Source of the DNA: a virus | DNA length: 64,000 nt | Reading direction: 5' to 3' (one strand) | Virus record (IMG/VR): IMGVR_UViG_3300026518_000007 | Span: 1 to 64,000 of that record | Part shown: positions 23,012 through 33,092 of the stretch, piece by piece | How the letters are laid out: every line of letters starts with the position of its first letter | Numbering within the stretch: position 1 is the stretch's first letter | Notes under the pieces: generated by a model | Seen by the model: the letters and a program-made list of their open reading frames with translations, nothing else | Told to the model about the DNA's origin: nothing | The model's database searches: none | Made by a program: the position numbers and the translations under genes

Positions 23012-25108
23012 ATGGAAGATGATACAAATGTTAACATAGATAACTTATTTAAAAGTAATAGGGATGCTTCTAAAAAATATGATGATGAAATCTATTTTAC
23101 AGATGATGCTTGGGTAAGCGATAGGTTCATGGTTAATAGTTCAGATTTAGACGAACCATATAATACTAATAGATTTAATACATTAGTTAATAAGAAAATA
23201 ACAGATACTAGTTTAGGCGGTAGTGTAGCCATTAATTGTTTTCCTCAGTTTACTAGATACGCTGACCCTAGAAGTAAAGGAGCCTTATTAGATAGGAATG
23301 ATGTAAGAGTGAATGACTTATCTGGTAATATAGGCATGGGTAGATATTATGGAGAGGCCATAGATGATAACGCAACAGATGTTTATTTCGAATTCGGTGT
23401 TAGAGAATTTAATAATATACTCTATTATTTAATATCTGCTGTAGATTATAAGAAAGCAGTTATAGCTAATACTGGTAGAAATCCTCTATTTTATGACGCT
23501 GGTTATGTATTTGGTTTAGGTGCTTTATTTTTAGCATTTCCTTTAATAACCATAGGACTATTAGTAGCTAAAACAGTTTTTAATGTAGCTACTAATGTTT
23601 TAGCGTCTCCTGGTAAATTTGACCATTATTACTTAAAACCAACTATGTTCTTATATTGGAGTACGGTTAACTCATTAGTAACTATGATGTCTACTGAGTT
23701 AGGTATATTAAGTCCTATATTCTTAGATGATAAAGCTGACCCTAATAAAGTAGGACAACCTATGACTATCCATAATGATGACTTAGATGCTATGCGTGAG
23801 ATAATGCCTGGGTTAATAACAACTGGTAATGCTATTAATGTGCAAGCTATGGTATGTAAAACTCAGATGTTACATAGTAAAATGGTAGAGCAGAAATTAA
23901 AAGCTGCTGTTACACTAGAATCTATGCATCTAGATAAAGATGGCAGGTTACCATTAGAAAAAAATACTAGTGATATACCTGAAGATTTATGGTCAAAGTT
24001 AAAAGGTAAATTAGATAAAGATGAGAATTATAAATCTAAAAAGAAGACTAATGATTTAGGTAAATTAATAGATGAACTTAAGACTGATGCTAATGTCACA
24101 TTAGATAAATTATTTGGAAGTGCTGATGATGGTACATATGATAGAAAGGCTAGAAAAGAAGATAGTGATAGTTGGTTAAGTAAAGCATGGGATACTCAAA
24201 AAGCAGTAGCTAATGAAGGTGCTAGATTTGCAGTATTCAGAGTTGACCATTTACCTAGTACTAGTGAGTCATTTAGTAATAGTACAACTGAGACATCTAT
24301 AGGTTCTACTGTTAATAACTTAGGCTCTAAGTGGAGAGAGATGGAATTTAATTTAGGCGGAGGTGAGATACCTGGCGTTAAAGATGCAGCTGACGCATTA
24401 TTAAGTTTTGCTGTAGGTGCATTAGATGGTGTTACATTAGGTGTTAGTAATGCTGTTGCAGGATTCTTATCAGGCGCTACTATAGAAACTAATAAAAGGT
24501 GGGATAAAAGTAATGCTAGTTTTCCATCTTTAAATTTTAGTATGGATTTAGTATCGCCGTCAGCACACCCGTTAGCACAGTTAAGAAATATCTATATACC
24601 ATTAGCATCTATTCTAGCAGGTACATTACCGCTAGCAACTGGTCCTAAATCGCACACTAGTCCATTCTTATGTAATATGTTTGTTAGAGGTAGACAGCGT
24701 ATAAGTTTAGGTATGATAACTAATGTTAATATAACTAGAGGAACTAGTAATCTACCTTTTAATAAACAGAAAAGACCATTAGCAGTTAAAGTAACATTCA
24801 CAGTAACTGATTTTTCAGAAGTAGTAGCTGCTCCTATAGTAGATGACTTATTGAGTTCTGGTAATGTTATGTTCGATGATGAATCTGGTATTAGTAGATA
24901 TATACAATCTTTATGTGGTAGGGACTTATATTCAACTGTTCATGTTTTAGATAAAGCTAAAATAAAAATAAGTAGAGGATTACAAGAAGCTTCTGTTATG
25001 ATGACTCCAGAATATTGGGGTAGTAAAATAGGAGATATGACTACTAACACTGGTATATTCTCAGTTCTAGGTGATAAGAATGCTGTTAACTATAGCGAGC
25101 TATATTAA
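23012..25108 (+). CDS. Large virion protein, probably baseplate
   Basis: 698 aa. A hydrophobic stretch at about residues 165-195 is followed by a charged, lysine-rich linker (about 315-400). The C-terminal region has the layout common in large myophage baseplate proteins: SAHPLAQLRNIYIPLASILA, then SPFLCNMFVRGRQRISLGMI, then a strand block KVTFTVTDFSEVV. A short basic arm and glycine-rich turns precede it. It is co-transcribed with the 137-aa gene and closed by a hairpin. Confidence 0.6.
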   Translation: MEDDTNVNIDNLFKSNRDASKKYDDEIYFTDDAWVSDRFMVNSSDLDEPYNTNRFNTLVNKKITDTSLGGSVAINCFPQFTRYADPRSKGALLDRNDVRVNDLSGNIGMGRYYGEAIDDNATDVYFEFGVREFNNILYYLISAVDYKKAVIANTGRNPLFYDAGYVFGLGALFLAFPLITIGLLVAKTVFNVATNVLASPGKFDHYYLKPTMFLYWSTVNSLVTMMSTELGILSPIFLDDKADPNKVGQPMTIHNDDLDAMREIMPGLITTGNAINVQAMVCKTQMLHSKMVEQKLKAAVTLESMHLDKDGRLPLEKNTSDIPEDLWSKLKGKLDKDENYKSKKKTNDLGKLIDELKTDANVTLDKLFGSADDGTYDRKARKEDSDSWLSKAWDTQKAVANEGARFAVFRVDHLPSTSESFSNSTTETSIGSTVNNLGSKWREMEFNLGGGEIPGVKDAADALLSFAVGALDGVTLGVSNAVAGFLSGATIETNKRWDKSNASFPSLNFSMDLVSPSAHPLAQLRNIYIPLASILAGTLPLATGPKSHTSPFLCNMFVRGRQRISLGMITNVNITRGTSNLPFNKQKRPLAVKVTFTVTDFSEVVAAPIVDDLLSSGNVMFDDESGISRYIQSLCGRDLYSTVHVLDKAKIKISRGLQEASVMMTPEYWGSKIGDMTTNTGIFSVLGDKNAVNYSELY

Positions 25109-25119
25109 TTAAAATACAT

Positions 25120-25160
25120 CATATATGACTTTTGTCATATATGAGTATCCATTTATTTTC
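25120..25160 (+). terminator. Hairpin terminator
   Basis: CATATATGAC/GTCATATATG with loop TTTT and a moderate T-rich tail. Confidence 0.65.
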
Positions 25161-25164
25161 ACCG

Positions 25165-25181
25165 ATATATCATTAATATAG
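25165..25181 (+). promoter_or_regulatory. Promoter-like motif ATATATCATTAATATAG
   Basis: Close to the recurring motif; 62 bases before the ATG at 25243. Confidence 0.5.
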
Positions 25182-25242
25182 ATATGTGGTAGTGTCTTGT
25201 TAAGTATCCTCGTATGATACCTCTAACTATAAGGAGATAACT

Positions 25243-25644
25243 ATGTTAAACATAATCGAAGCTATAGAAAAAGCTATGGTGGTTGGGAATATCAAATTCG
25301 CTGAGTCTAATATTAGACCAGGTGAAAGTTTTGGTATTGGTACTAATAATGCAGTATATACTAAAGTAAGTGTTGTTGATTTAAACGGCACTGATGTTAT
25401 AGTGTATACCCTTCCTATGGTTAGTAGTACTATCTATGCTACTGATTCATTAGAGGAGTTCCAAGCTACGCTTTTAAATGAGTATAACTTGGTAGTACTT
25501 GGCAGTAATCGTAAAGGTAATAGAAATAAACTTTCTATAGAACATTTACGCGAGTTGCAAAATCATTCAGGTATTTGTAATACTGATTATGGTTTTGTAG
25601 GGAATACTGAAGCTACTGAGATTTTATCTCAGTTAGCTTCTTAA
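25243..25644 (+). CDS. Hypothetical protein, 133 aa
   Basis: Function not recognised. It is a beta-rich N-terminal domain with a basic helical end. It has its own promoter-like motif and an AAGGAGATAACT site. It is followed by a 41-aa gene. Confidence 0.75.
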   Translation: MLNIIEAIEKAMVVGNIKFAESNIRPGESFGIGTNNAVYTKVSVVDLNGTDVIVYTLPMVSSTIYATDSLEEFQATLLNEYNLVVLGSNRKGNRNKLSIEHLRELQNHSGICNTDYGFVGNTEATEILSQLAS

Positions 25645-25655
25645 AGGAGTATGTT

Positions 25656-25781
25656 ATGACTTATAAACAAATGAAAGCATTTAGAATATATTTAGAAGGT
25701 AAAGGTATACCATTATGTTTTTTAACAGTAAGCGAGTATGCTAAAATTTGGAACCAATATAAAAGAATCTATAGTGTATAA
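25656..25781 (+). CDS. Small hypothetical protein, 41 aa
   Basis: ATG 25656 follows AAAGGAGTATGTT; the ATG at 25651 stops at once. The product begins MTYKQMKAFRIYLEGKG and is basic and aromatic-rich. The stop codon lies inside the terminator stem. Size keeps confidence moderate. Confidence 0.55.
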   Translation: MTYKQMKAFRIYLEGKGIPLCFLTVSEYAKIWNQYKRIYSV

Positions 25782-25806
25782 CACTATAGACTCATTCTTT
25801 TTTTTT
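25769..25806. terminator. Terminator between convergent genes
   Basis: CTATAGTGT/ACACTATAG overlaps the stop of the 41-aa gene and is followed by nine T. Confidence 0.8.
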
Positions 25807-25807
25807 G

Positions 25808-26905
25808 TTATGCAGCTATTAAATTACTTAATGGATTTTTAGCTTTACCCATTTTTATTACTTTATCTAACATGCTTATTTTTTGTCCTTTATTAACAAC
25901 ATTTCCAGTTAACCCACTAATTCCTAATTGACTCTCTTTACTAGCTTGTTTAGCATATTTAGCTATATTCGTAGTATGTGTCCTACTAACTAGGTTAGCA
26001 TCGCTACCACTTAACTCTGATGCTAGTTTTAATGTACTATTCTTATCAGTAGTCTTACTATCTTCTTTAGCTATTTTAAATATATCCCCAGCTGATTTAT
26101 TACTGCTTTTAATAGTATTTTTAAGAGACTGTTTTACTTTTTTATTAGTTAACAAGCCTTTAGCGGATGCCACATTAAACTTACCTCCTACTAAAGAAGA
26201 TGATATACCTGTTAATAATGAATTAGTATTACTAGATAACTCATTAGTATCAGATGCTATAGTATCCATATCTTTAAGACTTGATGAAGTAGCTTCTTTA
26301 GGACTCTTACTACAAAGCGTTGTGTCCATTAATGCTTTAACGGCTTTAGTGCCTATATGGGGACTATTTAAACCAGCGGTAGCGTCTAAACAATTTATGT
26401 TATTTAGTTTACCGAAATCATGTTTATATTTTAAACTTTTATTTTTAGGATTTAAATCAGCTTTTATAGAACACTTAAAGTTAGTATCTAGACCTTTAAG
26501 CTTAAGTCCATTAAATTTACCTTTAAACCAATCAGTATTTATAGGGCTATGTATATCAGGTAGATTAAATTTACCTATATTCATATCTAACTTACTGAAA
26601 GCTGGTAAATTCATATCTGGTAATTTCCATTTAGGAATATCCATATTTGGTAAATCTAGCATAGTGAAGCTAGGAAGGTCTTTAGAGTTGAACATACCTG
26701 ATATATTAGGCATACAGTCTTTAGTGCTTATAGTAGGCTTATAATAACGTATAGAGCTATCTATATCTATCTTACTATTACCATTAACTATTTTGTTTAA
26801 CTTAACCAATGTTTTGTCAGGTGTACTATTAATAGAACCTTTTAACGGATTAGTTATTTTACTAGTATTGAAACTAGGTATCTTTTGTGATATACCTAAA
26901 CTCAT
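25808..26905 (-). CDS. Repeat-containing structural-like protein, 365 aa
   Basis: Function not recognised. Residues about 75-120 hold a short irregular repeat with a proline every five to eight residues (LPNMDIPKWKLPDMNLP pattern). The rest is rich in S, N and K, and the C-terminal half looks helical. No membrane anchor. AAGGAGTACCAT precedes the start. It may be an extended virion or tape-like component; that is inference from composition and position. Confidence 0.7.
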   Translation of the reverse strand: MSLGISQKIPSFNTSKITNPLKGSINSTPDKTLVKLNKIVNGNSKIDIDSSIRYYKPTISTKDCMPNISGMFNSKDLPSFTMLDLPNMDIPKWKLPDMNLPAFSKLDMNIGKFNLPDIHSPINTDWFKGKFNGLKLKGLDTNFKCSIKADLNPKNKSLKYKHDFGKLNNINCLDATAGLNSPHIGTKAVKALMDTTLCSKSPKEATSSSLKDMDTIASDTNELSSNTNSLLTGISSSLVGGKFNVASAKGLLTNKKVKQSLKNTIKSSNKSAGDIFKIAKEDSKTTDKNSTLKLASELSGSDANLVSRTHTTNIAKYAKQASKESQLGISGLTGNVVNKGQKISMLDKVIKMGKAKNPLSNLIAA

Positions 26906-26971
26906 ATGGTACTCCTTATATTAAAAATAATCAATCGAAGTTAAATATTTTAATTCTAAAAAAAGTTATAC

Positions 26972-26987
26972 ATATATTATTAACGTG
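26972..26987 (+). promoter_or_regulatory. Promoter-like motif ATATATTATTAACGTG
   Basis: Two bases differ from the recurring motif; 83 bases before ATG 27070. Confidence 0.5.
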
Positions 26988-27069
26988 AGACAATAGTCTT
27001 GTATACAAAACTAAACATAAAGGATTCGTTATTTTAACAATACCTAATATCGACCTAAAGGGTCTGTTA

Positions 27070-27429
27070 ATGGAAAAACGTAAAATCGTTATTAAAGAAA
27101 ATGAGATTGTCATTAATGATTTCATACATATTAATACACCTTATCTTTATAAGGAGTGTATGCATATACTCACAGAAGAATGCGAGTATGATGATTTCTT
27201 AGATGCTGATACACAATCTTTAATAGAACACCTACACTCTAGAACCTTTATGTATCTAGATGTAGGTGCATCTAAGACTATGGTTAATCTGGTTATTAAT
27301 AATATACTATCTAATACGGTAGGTATGAAAATATCTGATATTAAAACTATAGCTAAATATAAAGTAATGTATAACAGCATTAAGAAGGTAACGCACGATG
27401 ATTGTATATCTGTGTATTCATGGAGTTAA
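27070..27429 (+). CDS. Hypothetical protein, 119 aa
   Basis: Function not recognised. It is an acidic to neutral alpha/beta protein. The ribosome site is poor (AAAGGGTCTGTTA). It sits between two promoter-like motifs and precedes a highly expressed gene. Confidence 0.7.
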   Translation: MEKRKIVIKENEIVINDFIHINTPYLYKECMHILTEECEYDDFLDADTQSLIEHLHSRTFMYLDVGASKTMVNLVINNILSNTVGMKISDIKTIAKYKVMYNSIKKVTHDDCISVYSWS

Positions 27430-27449
27430 ATGAAAAAAACTTTACATAG

Positions 27450-27463
27450 ATATTACTAATATG
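27450..27463 (+). promoter_or_regulatory. Promoter-like motif ATATTACTAATATG
   Basis: Same core as the copy nearest chmA; 40 bases before the next gene. Confidence 0.6.
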
Positions 27464-27502
27464 AACCTATAAAAGGTAAATCAAAAACATAAGGAAGAAC
27501 GC

Positions 27503-27979
27503 ATGAAAAATGTAACTAAAGAAGAAGTAGTAGAAACAGCAGAGGTAGCATTCGATGATATCGAATTTAAAGTAGAAGCAGATGGCGAAAAAGCATCTAT
27601 GACACTTAAAGATGAAAAATACTTTCCTGAAAAACTTAAAGAAGCTGGTATCGATAAAAAGACATTTGAAGCAGTTGCTGCATTTGAGAAAAAATACTTG
27701 AACCAAGTAACTGATGCTGCGATTAAAGAGACTGGTAAAGTCTTTAAAGATAACAAAGATGTTAAAGTTGTTAATGGTCATCTATCATTCGGTTATAACA
27801 AATCAGAAGCTATTAAGCTTAATGTCGTTAAAGAGAAAACATATCCTATCCCTAACAGTGGCGGTAAAACAGTTACTAAACCTGCTGTTAATATTGCAGT
27901 TGAAACTCCTCGTTATTATATCCCAAAAGCACAGCGTAATCGTATGCGTGATGCACTTGCAGAAGCAATCGCTAAGTAA
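27503..27979 (+). CDS. Probable abundant protein of unknown function, 158 aa
   Basis: The gene has its own promoter-like motif and its own perfect terminator. It uses codons unlike most neighbours (more CGT, ATC, GTT, CTT; few AGA/ATA), as chmA, tail tube and sheath do, which suggests strong expression. The product is lysine/glutamate rich, with a basic C-terminal helix (YYIPKAQRNRMRDALAEAIA). No domain recognised; a DNA-binding or virion coat accessory role is possible. Confidence 0.75.
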   Translation: MKNVTKEEVVETAEVAFDDIEFKVEADGEKASMTLKDEKYFPEKLKEAGIDKKTFEAVAAFEKKYLNQVTDAAIKETGKVFKDNKDVKVVNGHLSFGYNKSEAIKLNVVKEKTYPIPNSGGKTVTKPAVNIAVETPRYYIPKAQRNRMRDALAEAIAK

Positions 27980-27995
27980 GCGGTAAAGAACATAG

Positions 27996-28040
27996 TACAT
28001 ATAGGACTTAAGTCCTATATGTATCTATATCTTTTTTTTT
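27996..28040. terminator. Perfect palindromic terminator between convergent genes
   Basis: The 28-base palindrome TACATATAGGACTT-AAGTCCTATATGTA is followed by a T run. Confidence 0.9.
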
Positions 28041-28966
28041 TATTTTACATCTGCGGCAGATTTAACACCTTCGTAGTAAATAGCTTCATCTGGAGTTGAT
28101 GCTATAGAAGGGTCTACGGATTCTACAGGTAGTAAAATCTCTTCAGGGTCTTTAGACCATAGCTCTAACTGTTCTATAGTAGCAGTAGCTAACTTATGAA
28201 CGCGTTTGTTAGTATGTGGTACAGCGAAACCACCTAGCTCTAAAGAAATCTCTTTAAGCTCTCTTCCACTATTTTTATCTTTTTTACCGATTATATCCGG
28301 GTTACTAGTTGGAAACATATTAGAAACTAACCATGAATGGATAGGTTTTCTATACATAACATCCGGCTCTATAAAAATAGCAGACATTGAATACCAATCA
28401 GCAGTCCAAGCTTTAGGAAGTTGGTCAGCAGAAGCAATACGTGTAATTAAAGGAGCTTTTAAATCAGGGTCCATCATACCGTATCTAATCCATACGTCTA
28501 AAAGAATCTCAAATGGTATACCATATTTTTCTTGTAATGTAATAGATACGCTTGTAGCTTCTCTTTTAACATCAGAAATCTCTTTAAATGTAGCACCACT
28601 TAATCCTAGTTCATGCTCAGTAGTATCTACCGTTAATGAACTATTAAGTCCATCAATAGTTTTAGCATGTACTTCAAGCATAGCTTTAATAGCTTCTTTC
28701 CAATCTTTAGAATTAGGCATTAAATCGAACATACGCGGTACTTCTAAAACAATAGGGATGATATCACGTTTAAGATAAGCTTGTTCATGCATCCATTCGT
28801 GGATAGGCTTCTCAGCACTAACACCACCTATACGAGGCAGTAACCCCCATTGTCCACCTAATCTAAGGTCAATGGTAGGGATATCATTTGCGCTATATTG
28901 GTCAGTATCATTAGCGTCCACATATTCATTGTTGACGTTAACTAATTTAACATTTTCACTTGGCAT
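28040..28966 (-). CDS. Tail tube protein (phiKZ gp30-like)
   Basis: 308 aa, immediately downstream of the sheath gene on the same strand. In phiKZ-like myophages the sheath is followed by a tube protein of about 290-310 aa, and size, order and strand all agree. The sequence has beta-rich repeats and expressed-gene codon use. It forms the inner tail channel. I rely mainly on context and overall pattern, as no short signature exists. AAGGATTTACA precedes the ATG. Confidence 0.7.
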   Translation of the reverse strand: MPSENVKLVNVNNEYVDANDTDQYSANDIPTIDLRLGGQWGLLPRIGGVSAEKPIHEWMHEQAYLKRDIIPIVLEVPRMFDLMPNSKDWKEAIKAMLEVHAKTIDGLNSSLTVDTTEHELGLSGATFKEISDVKREATSVSITLQEKYGIPFEILLDVWIRYGMMDPDLKAPLITRIASADQLPKAWTADWYSMSAIFIEPDVMYRKPIHSWLVSNMFPTSNPDIIGKKDKNSGRELKEISLELGGFAVPHTNKRVHKLATATIEQLELWSKDPEEILLPVESVDPSIASTPDEAIYYEGVKSAADVK

Positions 28967-29011
28967 TGTAAATCCTTATTTATTTATTTATTTTTAATAG
29001 ATAAGCAAACC

Positions 29012-31141
29012 TTAAAGGTCTGCTTTATTCCATGCTTCGATGTAGTGAGTCATGACAGTTTTCATAACGTTACCACCAAGTTTACTTACAACAGTCCAGC
29101 TGTATCCGCGTTTAGCGTCATAATCAGAGATAAGTGCTTTAACGGTAACAGTGATTACTTGTGCAAACTTATCACCGAGTTCATTATTCATATATGTTTC
29201 AACAGCATCTATGAACTCATTAGGACTCATTGATGTATCGCCTGTAAACTTACGTTGTGCAGCAGCGGCTACTTTGTTAGTTACAGTTAATGCTAAAGCC
29301 ATAAAGATATTATTTAATACAGAAGTATCATTATCATAAACAGACTGCATTGCTGGAAAATGGTAAGCTCTTTCATCATAAGGTTGTGCCCAAACGATTC
29401 CTAAATTCCATAAATCAGGTTTAATTCCACCTGGAATAAATTCAGGCTGAATATCTTTATAGTTAAGGATGATGTTTTTATCACCTCTATCAAAGATAAG
29501 CTCTTTTTTCCATTTAGCACCACCCATCATACGAGCAGCTTTATATGCGATATCTAGAAGAAGACCATAACGAGTTTCAGCAGGGTCTAAGATATCTATA
29601 CCAGAACCAGCTACTACGATAGCACGTGTTACTGGAGTACCGAAGAAAGTAGACTCAGGAGCTAAAGCTAGTCTAGCTTTTAAATTAGCAGCTATAGCTC
29701 TATCAGTTACTAAATCAGCATATTTATCACCTAACTTTTGAATACGAGTAGATAGGCCTAGGAAAGTATCTTTTCTAACAGTAATGAAGTTAACTAAGTC
29801 TTTTTTAGTAGGAAGGTCAAAACCTGAATCATAGAGAGCATTCTCTAAGTTAACGGCTAAATCCATAACTTCACTATTTTTATCTAAATATTTATCCATC
29901 CACGCAGAAACACCAGCTTCGTAGTTAGCATCAGATAGAGTACCATCTTTACCAGCTCCTAAGTAAATAGGCGTAGAACCAGAAATATAAACTTCTTTAA
30001 TTTCGTCACCACGAATTGCAGCAGGTGCATTATCTATAACGTATGTAAAAGCAGGAACGCGTTTGGTAGACATAGCGTTAAAAGGATTAATAATTCCGAA
30101 TTGTTCAGACGCAGGTACATCAGTAACAAAATCCATCCATTCAGCAGTATTAACGATTGTATCTTCTACAGTAGTAACATCAGCATTAACGTACTCAGCT
30201 TCAACTTCCATTATGTTTTTATTAATTAAATCTAAGTTACTATAATAAACATATGGTTTTTCAATATTAGGATATACTAAATCCATAAGAGGACTTGTAA
30301 GATTAGACCAATCTCCAAGAATACTTTCTAAGTTAACTTTTCTATTAGTACTAGGGTCTTTAGCATCTTTTTTAAATACGAATTGTTCTTTCTCCATACC
30401 GAAAAGGTTTTTGATAACTGAACCAGATGTTGTAGCATTAGGACGCTTGAACATAGTGAATTCAAATGGTAGTGCTAAGTTACCTTTAATATAACCTTCG
30501 TTAACAGTGTCGATAGTAGGTAAGTTAAGAGCATAACCTATATTGTTATATTTACTACCTTTATAACTACCGCGAACTTCAAGTATAGGATACATAGTAG
30601 AAGTATTACCATCAGCATCAGTCATATAACCAGGTCTTGATGTTTTAATGCCTACCGGAGTAGTAACATCATCTTGGTAAACTTGAGCTAGAACTTTAAG
30701 TTTATAACCTTTAACTGTTTTATCAACGATAGGATTTCCATCAGCATCATATGCTACTGAGCCATCTTCATGACGTTTATAAACATCAACATCATCTTTT
30801 AAAACATCTAGGTATAAAGTACTATTAGCAATAGTGTCATTATCTTCAGGTATGATTCTAACGAACATCATCGCATTACCCGCAGCTGCCATTAATTCAG
30901 CAACTCTAGCACCATGTGTGAAGTAAGGTAAGTTTCTATCAAAAGTTTCTTTACCGTATAGACCCATAAGTCTACCACCATCTACTAATGTTTTAGTAGC
31001 AGGACCACTTGCAGCATAACCGAATATTAGAGGAGTATGCGTAGGTATAACAATAGGTCTTGGAGGAGTCGGTTTAAGACTCATATCTTTAGCACCTAAG
31101 TTAATAATCTGCGGACTCGCATTAACTATAATATTATTCAT
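29012..31141 (-). CDS. Contractile tail sheath protein (phiKZ gp29-like)
   Basis: 709 aa. The N-terminal part (P-T-H-T-P-L-I-F-G-Y-A-A-S-G-P, residues about 33-47) is the usual sheath opening strand, and the C-terminal domain (KFTGDTSMSPNEFIDAVETY, then SDYDAKRGYSWTVVSKL) fits sheath folds that interlock between subunits. Length is close to the approximately 695-aa phiKZ sheath. Codons are of the highly expressed type. AAGGAATAATT precedes the ATG. Transcribed first, with the tube gene 45 bases behind. Confidence 0.8.
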   Translation of the reverse strand: MNNIIVNASPQIINLGAKDMSLKPTPPRPIVIPTHTPLIFGYAASGPATKTLVDGGRLMGLYGKETFDRNLPYFTHGARVAELMAAAGNAMMFVRIIPEDNDTIANSTLYLDVLKDDVDVYKRHEDGSVAYDADGNPIVDKTVKGYKLKVLAQVYQDDVTTPVGIKTSRPGYMTDADGNTSTMYPILEVRGSYKGSKYNNIGYALNLPTIDTVNEGYIKGNLALPFEFTMFKRPNATTSGSVIKNLFGMEKEQFVFKKDAKDPSTNRKVNLESILGDWSNLTSPLMDLVYPNIEKPYVYYSNLDLINKNIMEVEAEYVNADVTTVEDTIVNTAEWMDFVTDVPASEQFGIINPFNAMSTKRVPAFTYVIDNAPAAIRGDEIKEVYISGSTPIYLGAGKDGTLSDANYEAGVSAWMDKYLDKNSEVMDLAVNLENALYDSGFDLPTKKDLVNFITVRKDTFLGLSTRIQKLGDKYADLVTDRAIAANLKARLALAPESTFFGTPVTRAIVVAGSGIDILDPAETRYGLLLDIAYKAARMMGGAKWKKELIFDRGDKNIILNYKDIQPEFIPGGIKPDLWNLGIVWAQPYDERAYHFPAMQSVYDNDTSVLNNIFMALALTVTNKVAAAAQRKFTGDTSMSPNEFIDAVETYMNNELGDKFAQVITVTVKALISDYDAKRGYSWTVVSKLGGNVMKTVMTHYIEAWNKADL

Positions 31142-31194
31142 AATTATTCCTTATCTTTTTATTGTTGTGATTAAAAAATCATCAGTGTATATGT

Positions 31195-31237
31195 AAAAAA
31201 AGCATTATCCGTAGTATAGGTCTAAGACCTATACTAC
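31195..31237 (-). terminator. Minus-strand terminator before the sheath gene
   Basis: GTAGTATAGGTCT/AGACCTATACTAC, followed on the minus strand by TTTTTTT. It separates the 31254-33092 gene from the sheath operon. Confidence 0.8.
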
Positions 31238-31253
31238 TTATGCAAATGTCTAA

Positions 31254-33092
31254 TTATGAAAATATCCAAATCTCTTTTTTATCGTCTAATACTAAACCAT
31301 TAAGAATATATCCATTTCTAAGAGTAGTGATATTACTAATAACCCCACTGCCATTATATAATAATTTTTTAACTTTAAAAGAATTATCACTTATATCTAA
31401 ATAGAAATAATCTAATGTTTTATCAGTATCTTTTCTTTTAGTAGCTTTTATATCGCCATTACTGAGAGTAGTAAGATATAAATCTTTATTTCTAAAATCT
31501 GATGGTATTACTAAAGAACTAACTATAGTATTATCATTAACGGAATATACATATGTTTTAATCTCACTAGATTTATTAGGAACTATTAAAACTTTATCTG
31601 TACCTAAATTAGTACTAGAAACTGATGTGGCTGATTCTACCATAGTTAAAGATTGTTTTAGTACTAGCTCATGTATATAACTTTGATTTACTGTATCTAT
31701 ATAGAACACTAATTCATAAACATCAATTTGTTTATCATTGTCTTTATTAAGTACTGTTACGAAATAACTATCCGCTACTTCAGAAACAACATTTAAATCC
31801 CCTGGATGTACATGAGGAGTTTCTATTGTAAGTGTCTTTAATATATAAATAGCATCTCTAATAGTATCATAATAGAATAAATCTAATTTAACTAGTTTAT
31901 TATCGGTATCTACGGTTTGTAAGAAGCCCAAGTTACTATTTAGAAGACGTATGGTAAAATCAGAATTAACTGTTAAGTTAGTATCAAATGCCTTAGCATA
32001 TAGTTTTTCTACTTTATCTAAGATATAAAGAGATAGGTTATTAGTATATATATCTACTAAAGGAATCAGGTTAGTAGCAAACTCTTCTGTATTAAATGCT
32101 AAATCAGTATTTATTAAATCATAAGGTCCGTCTTTATCTACTTCAGCAAACTTAGATATAATATAGTTATATGTGATATTTTCATTTATGATTTGTTCTT
32201 CTATAGTATTCATAGTTGATATTACGACAGTGTAATCTATAGTATCAGTATTACCAGTACTATTAATATATGTTAATAGTAATTTAACTTTATAACTCTC
32301 ATTGTATTCTAAATCTACAGGTAATGTTATTGTGTTATTAGATACGGTACACTCTTCTATAAACACATCTCCCATATTGAAAACTTTAGCAGACGTTACT
32401 GTTATACCTATATTACTAGTAGATTTTATAGTTATAGTATTCGGAGTTCTAGGGTCTAAATTAAATGTATTACCTATTACATCGAAATATACTTTTTTAA
32501 GATAAAGTGTTTCTTTATAAACAGGAGAGACAACTGAATGTAATCCACTATGTGCTATAACTATGGTTACCTTATTCTCACTATTAAAATCTAAATCGTC
32601 AGAAGTTATAGATATAACATTCTCTGTTTCACGTATATCGAAAAACTTAGTTAGTATATATTCTCCATTACCATTAATAATAGATAATACAGTTTTTTCA
32701 TAACCTATGTTACCATTATATGGAGAAAGTGTTATAGTTAACGACTCACCAGGCACATACGATAAGTCATCTATATATGGTGTATCTATGGTAAACTTAG
32801 GTGCTAAGTAGTCATTAACGTTAGACTCTTCGTTAAATACTGGTTTAGGACCAATCCATTTTGTATTATTAATGTCATTACCATCACTATCTTTTAAATG
32901 TCTTAATGCTTTTATATACCAAATTTCACCAGTAGGTATAATAACATCATTCTCCCAAGCTAATAAAAAATCACTACTTTTATCAACTTCTTCCTCAATA
33001 GTTATACAATCTTTATCTTTACATAATGCCCATGTAGTTGCATAATGCGTAACATCACTATCATCGGGCCATTTAGGTATATTAAATATCAT
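31254..33092 (-). CDS. Virion protein with Ig/FN3-like beta domains
   Basis: 612 aa, almost wholly beta. The N-terminal 100 residues follow a fibronectin-III-like pattern (T-W-A-L-x-x-D...F-L-x-A-W-E...I-W-Y-I-K-A-L-R) also seen in the small gene at 62163. Two or three Ig-like repeats follow (about 110-300), and the C-terminal half is a series of short strands that could form a propeller or fibre. Probably a tail fibre or baseplate adhesin. AAGGAGTTCTGTTT precedes the start. Confidence 0.6.
   Translation of the reverse strand: MIFNIPKWPDDSDVTHYATTWALCKDKDCITIEEEVDKSSDFLLAWENDVIIPTGEIWYIKALRHLKDSDGNDINNTKWIGPKPVFNEESNVNDYLAPKFTIDTPYIDDLSYVPGESLTITLSPYNGNIGYEKTVLSIINGNGEYILTKFFDIRETENVISITSDDLDFNSENKVTIVIAHSGLHSVVSPVYKETLYLKKVYFDVIGNTFNLDPRTPNTITIKSTSNIGITVTSAKVFNMGDVFIEECTVSNNTITLPVDLEYNESYKVKLLLTYINSTGNTDTIDYTVVISTMNTIEEQIINENITYNYIISKFAEVDKDGPYDLINTDLAFNTEEFATNLIPLVDIYTNNLSLYILDKVEKLYAKAFDTNLTVNSDFTIRLLNSNLGFLQTVDTDNKLVKLDLFYYDTIRDAIYILKTLTIETPHVHPGDLNVVSEVADSYFVTVLNKDNDKQIDVYELVFYIDTVNQSYIHELVLKQSLTMVESATSVSSTNLGTDKVLIVPNKSSEIKTYVYSVNDNTIVSSLVIPSDFRNKDLYLTTLSNGDIKATKRKDTDKTLDYFYLDISDNSFKVKKLLYNGSGVISNITTLRNGYILNGLVLDDKKEIWIFS

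Noticed and set aside
28206-28778. Plus-strand open frame of 190 codons
   Set aside because: Lies wholly opposite the tail tube gene with no start signal.
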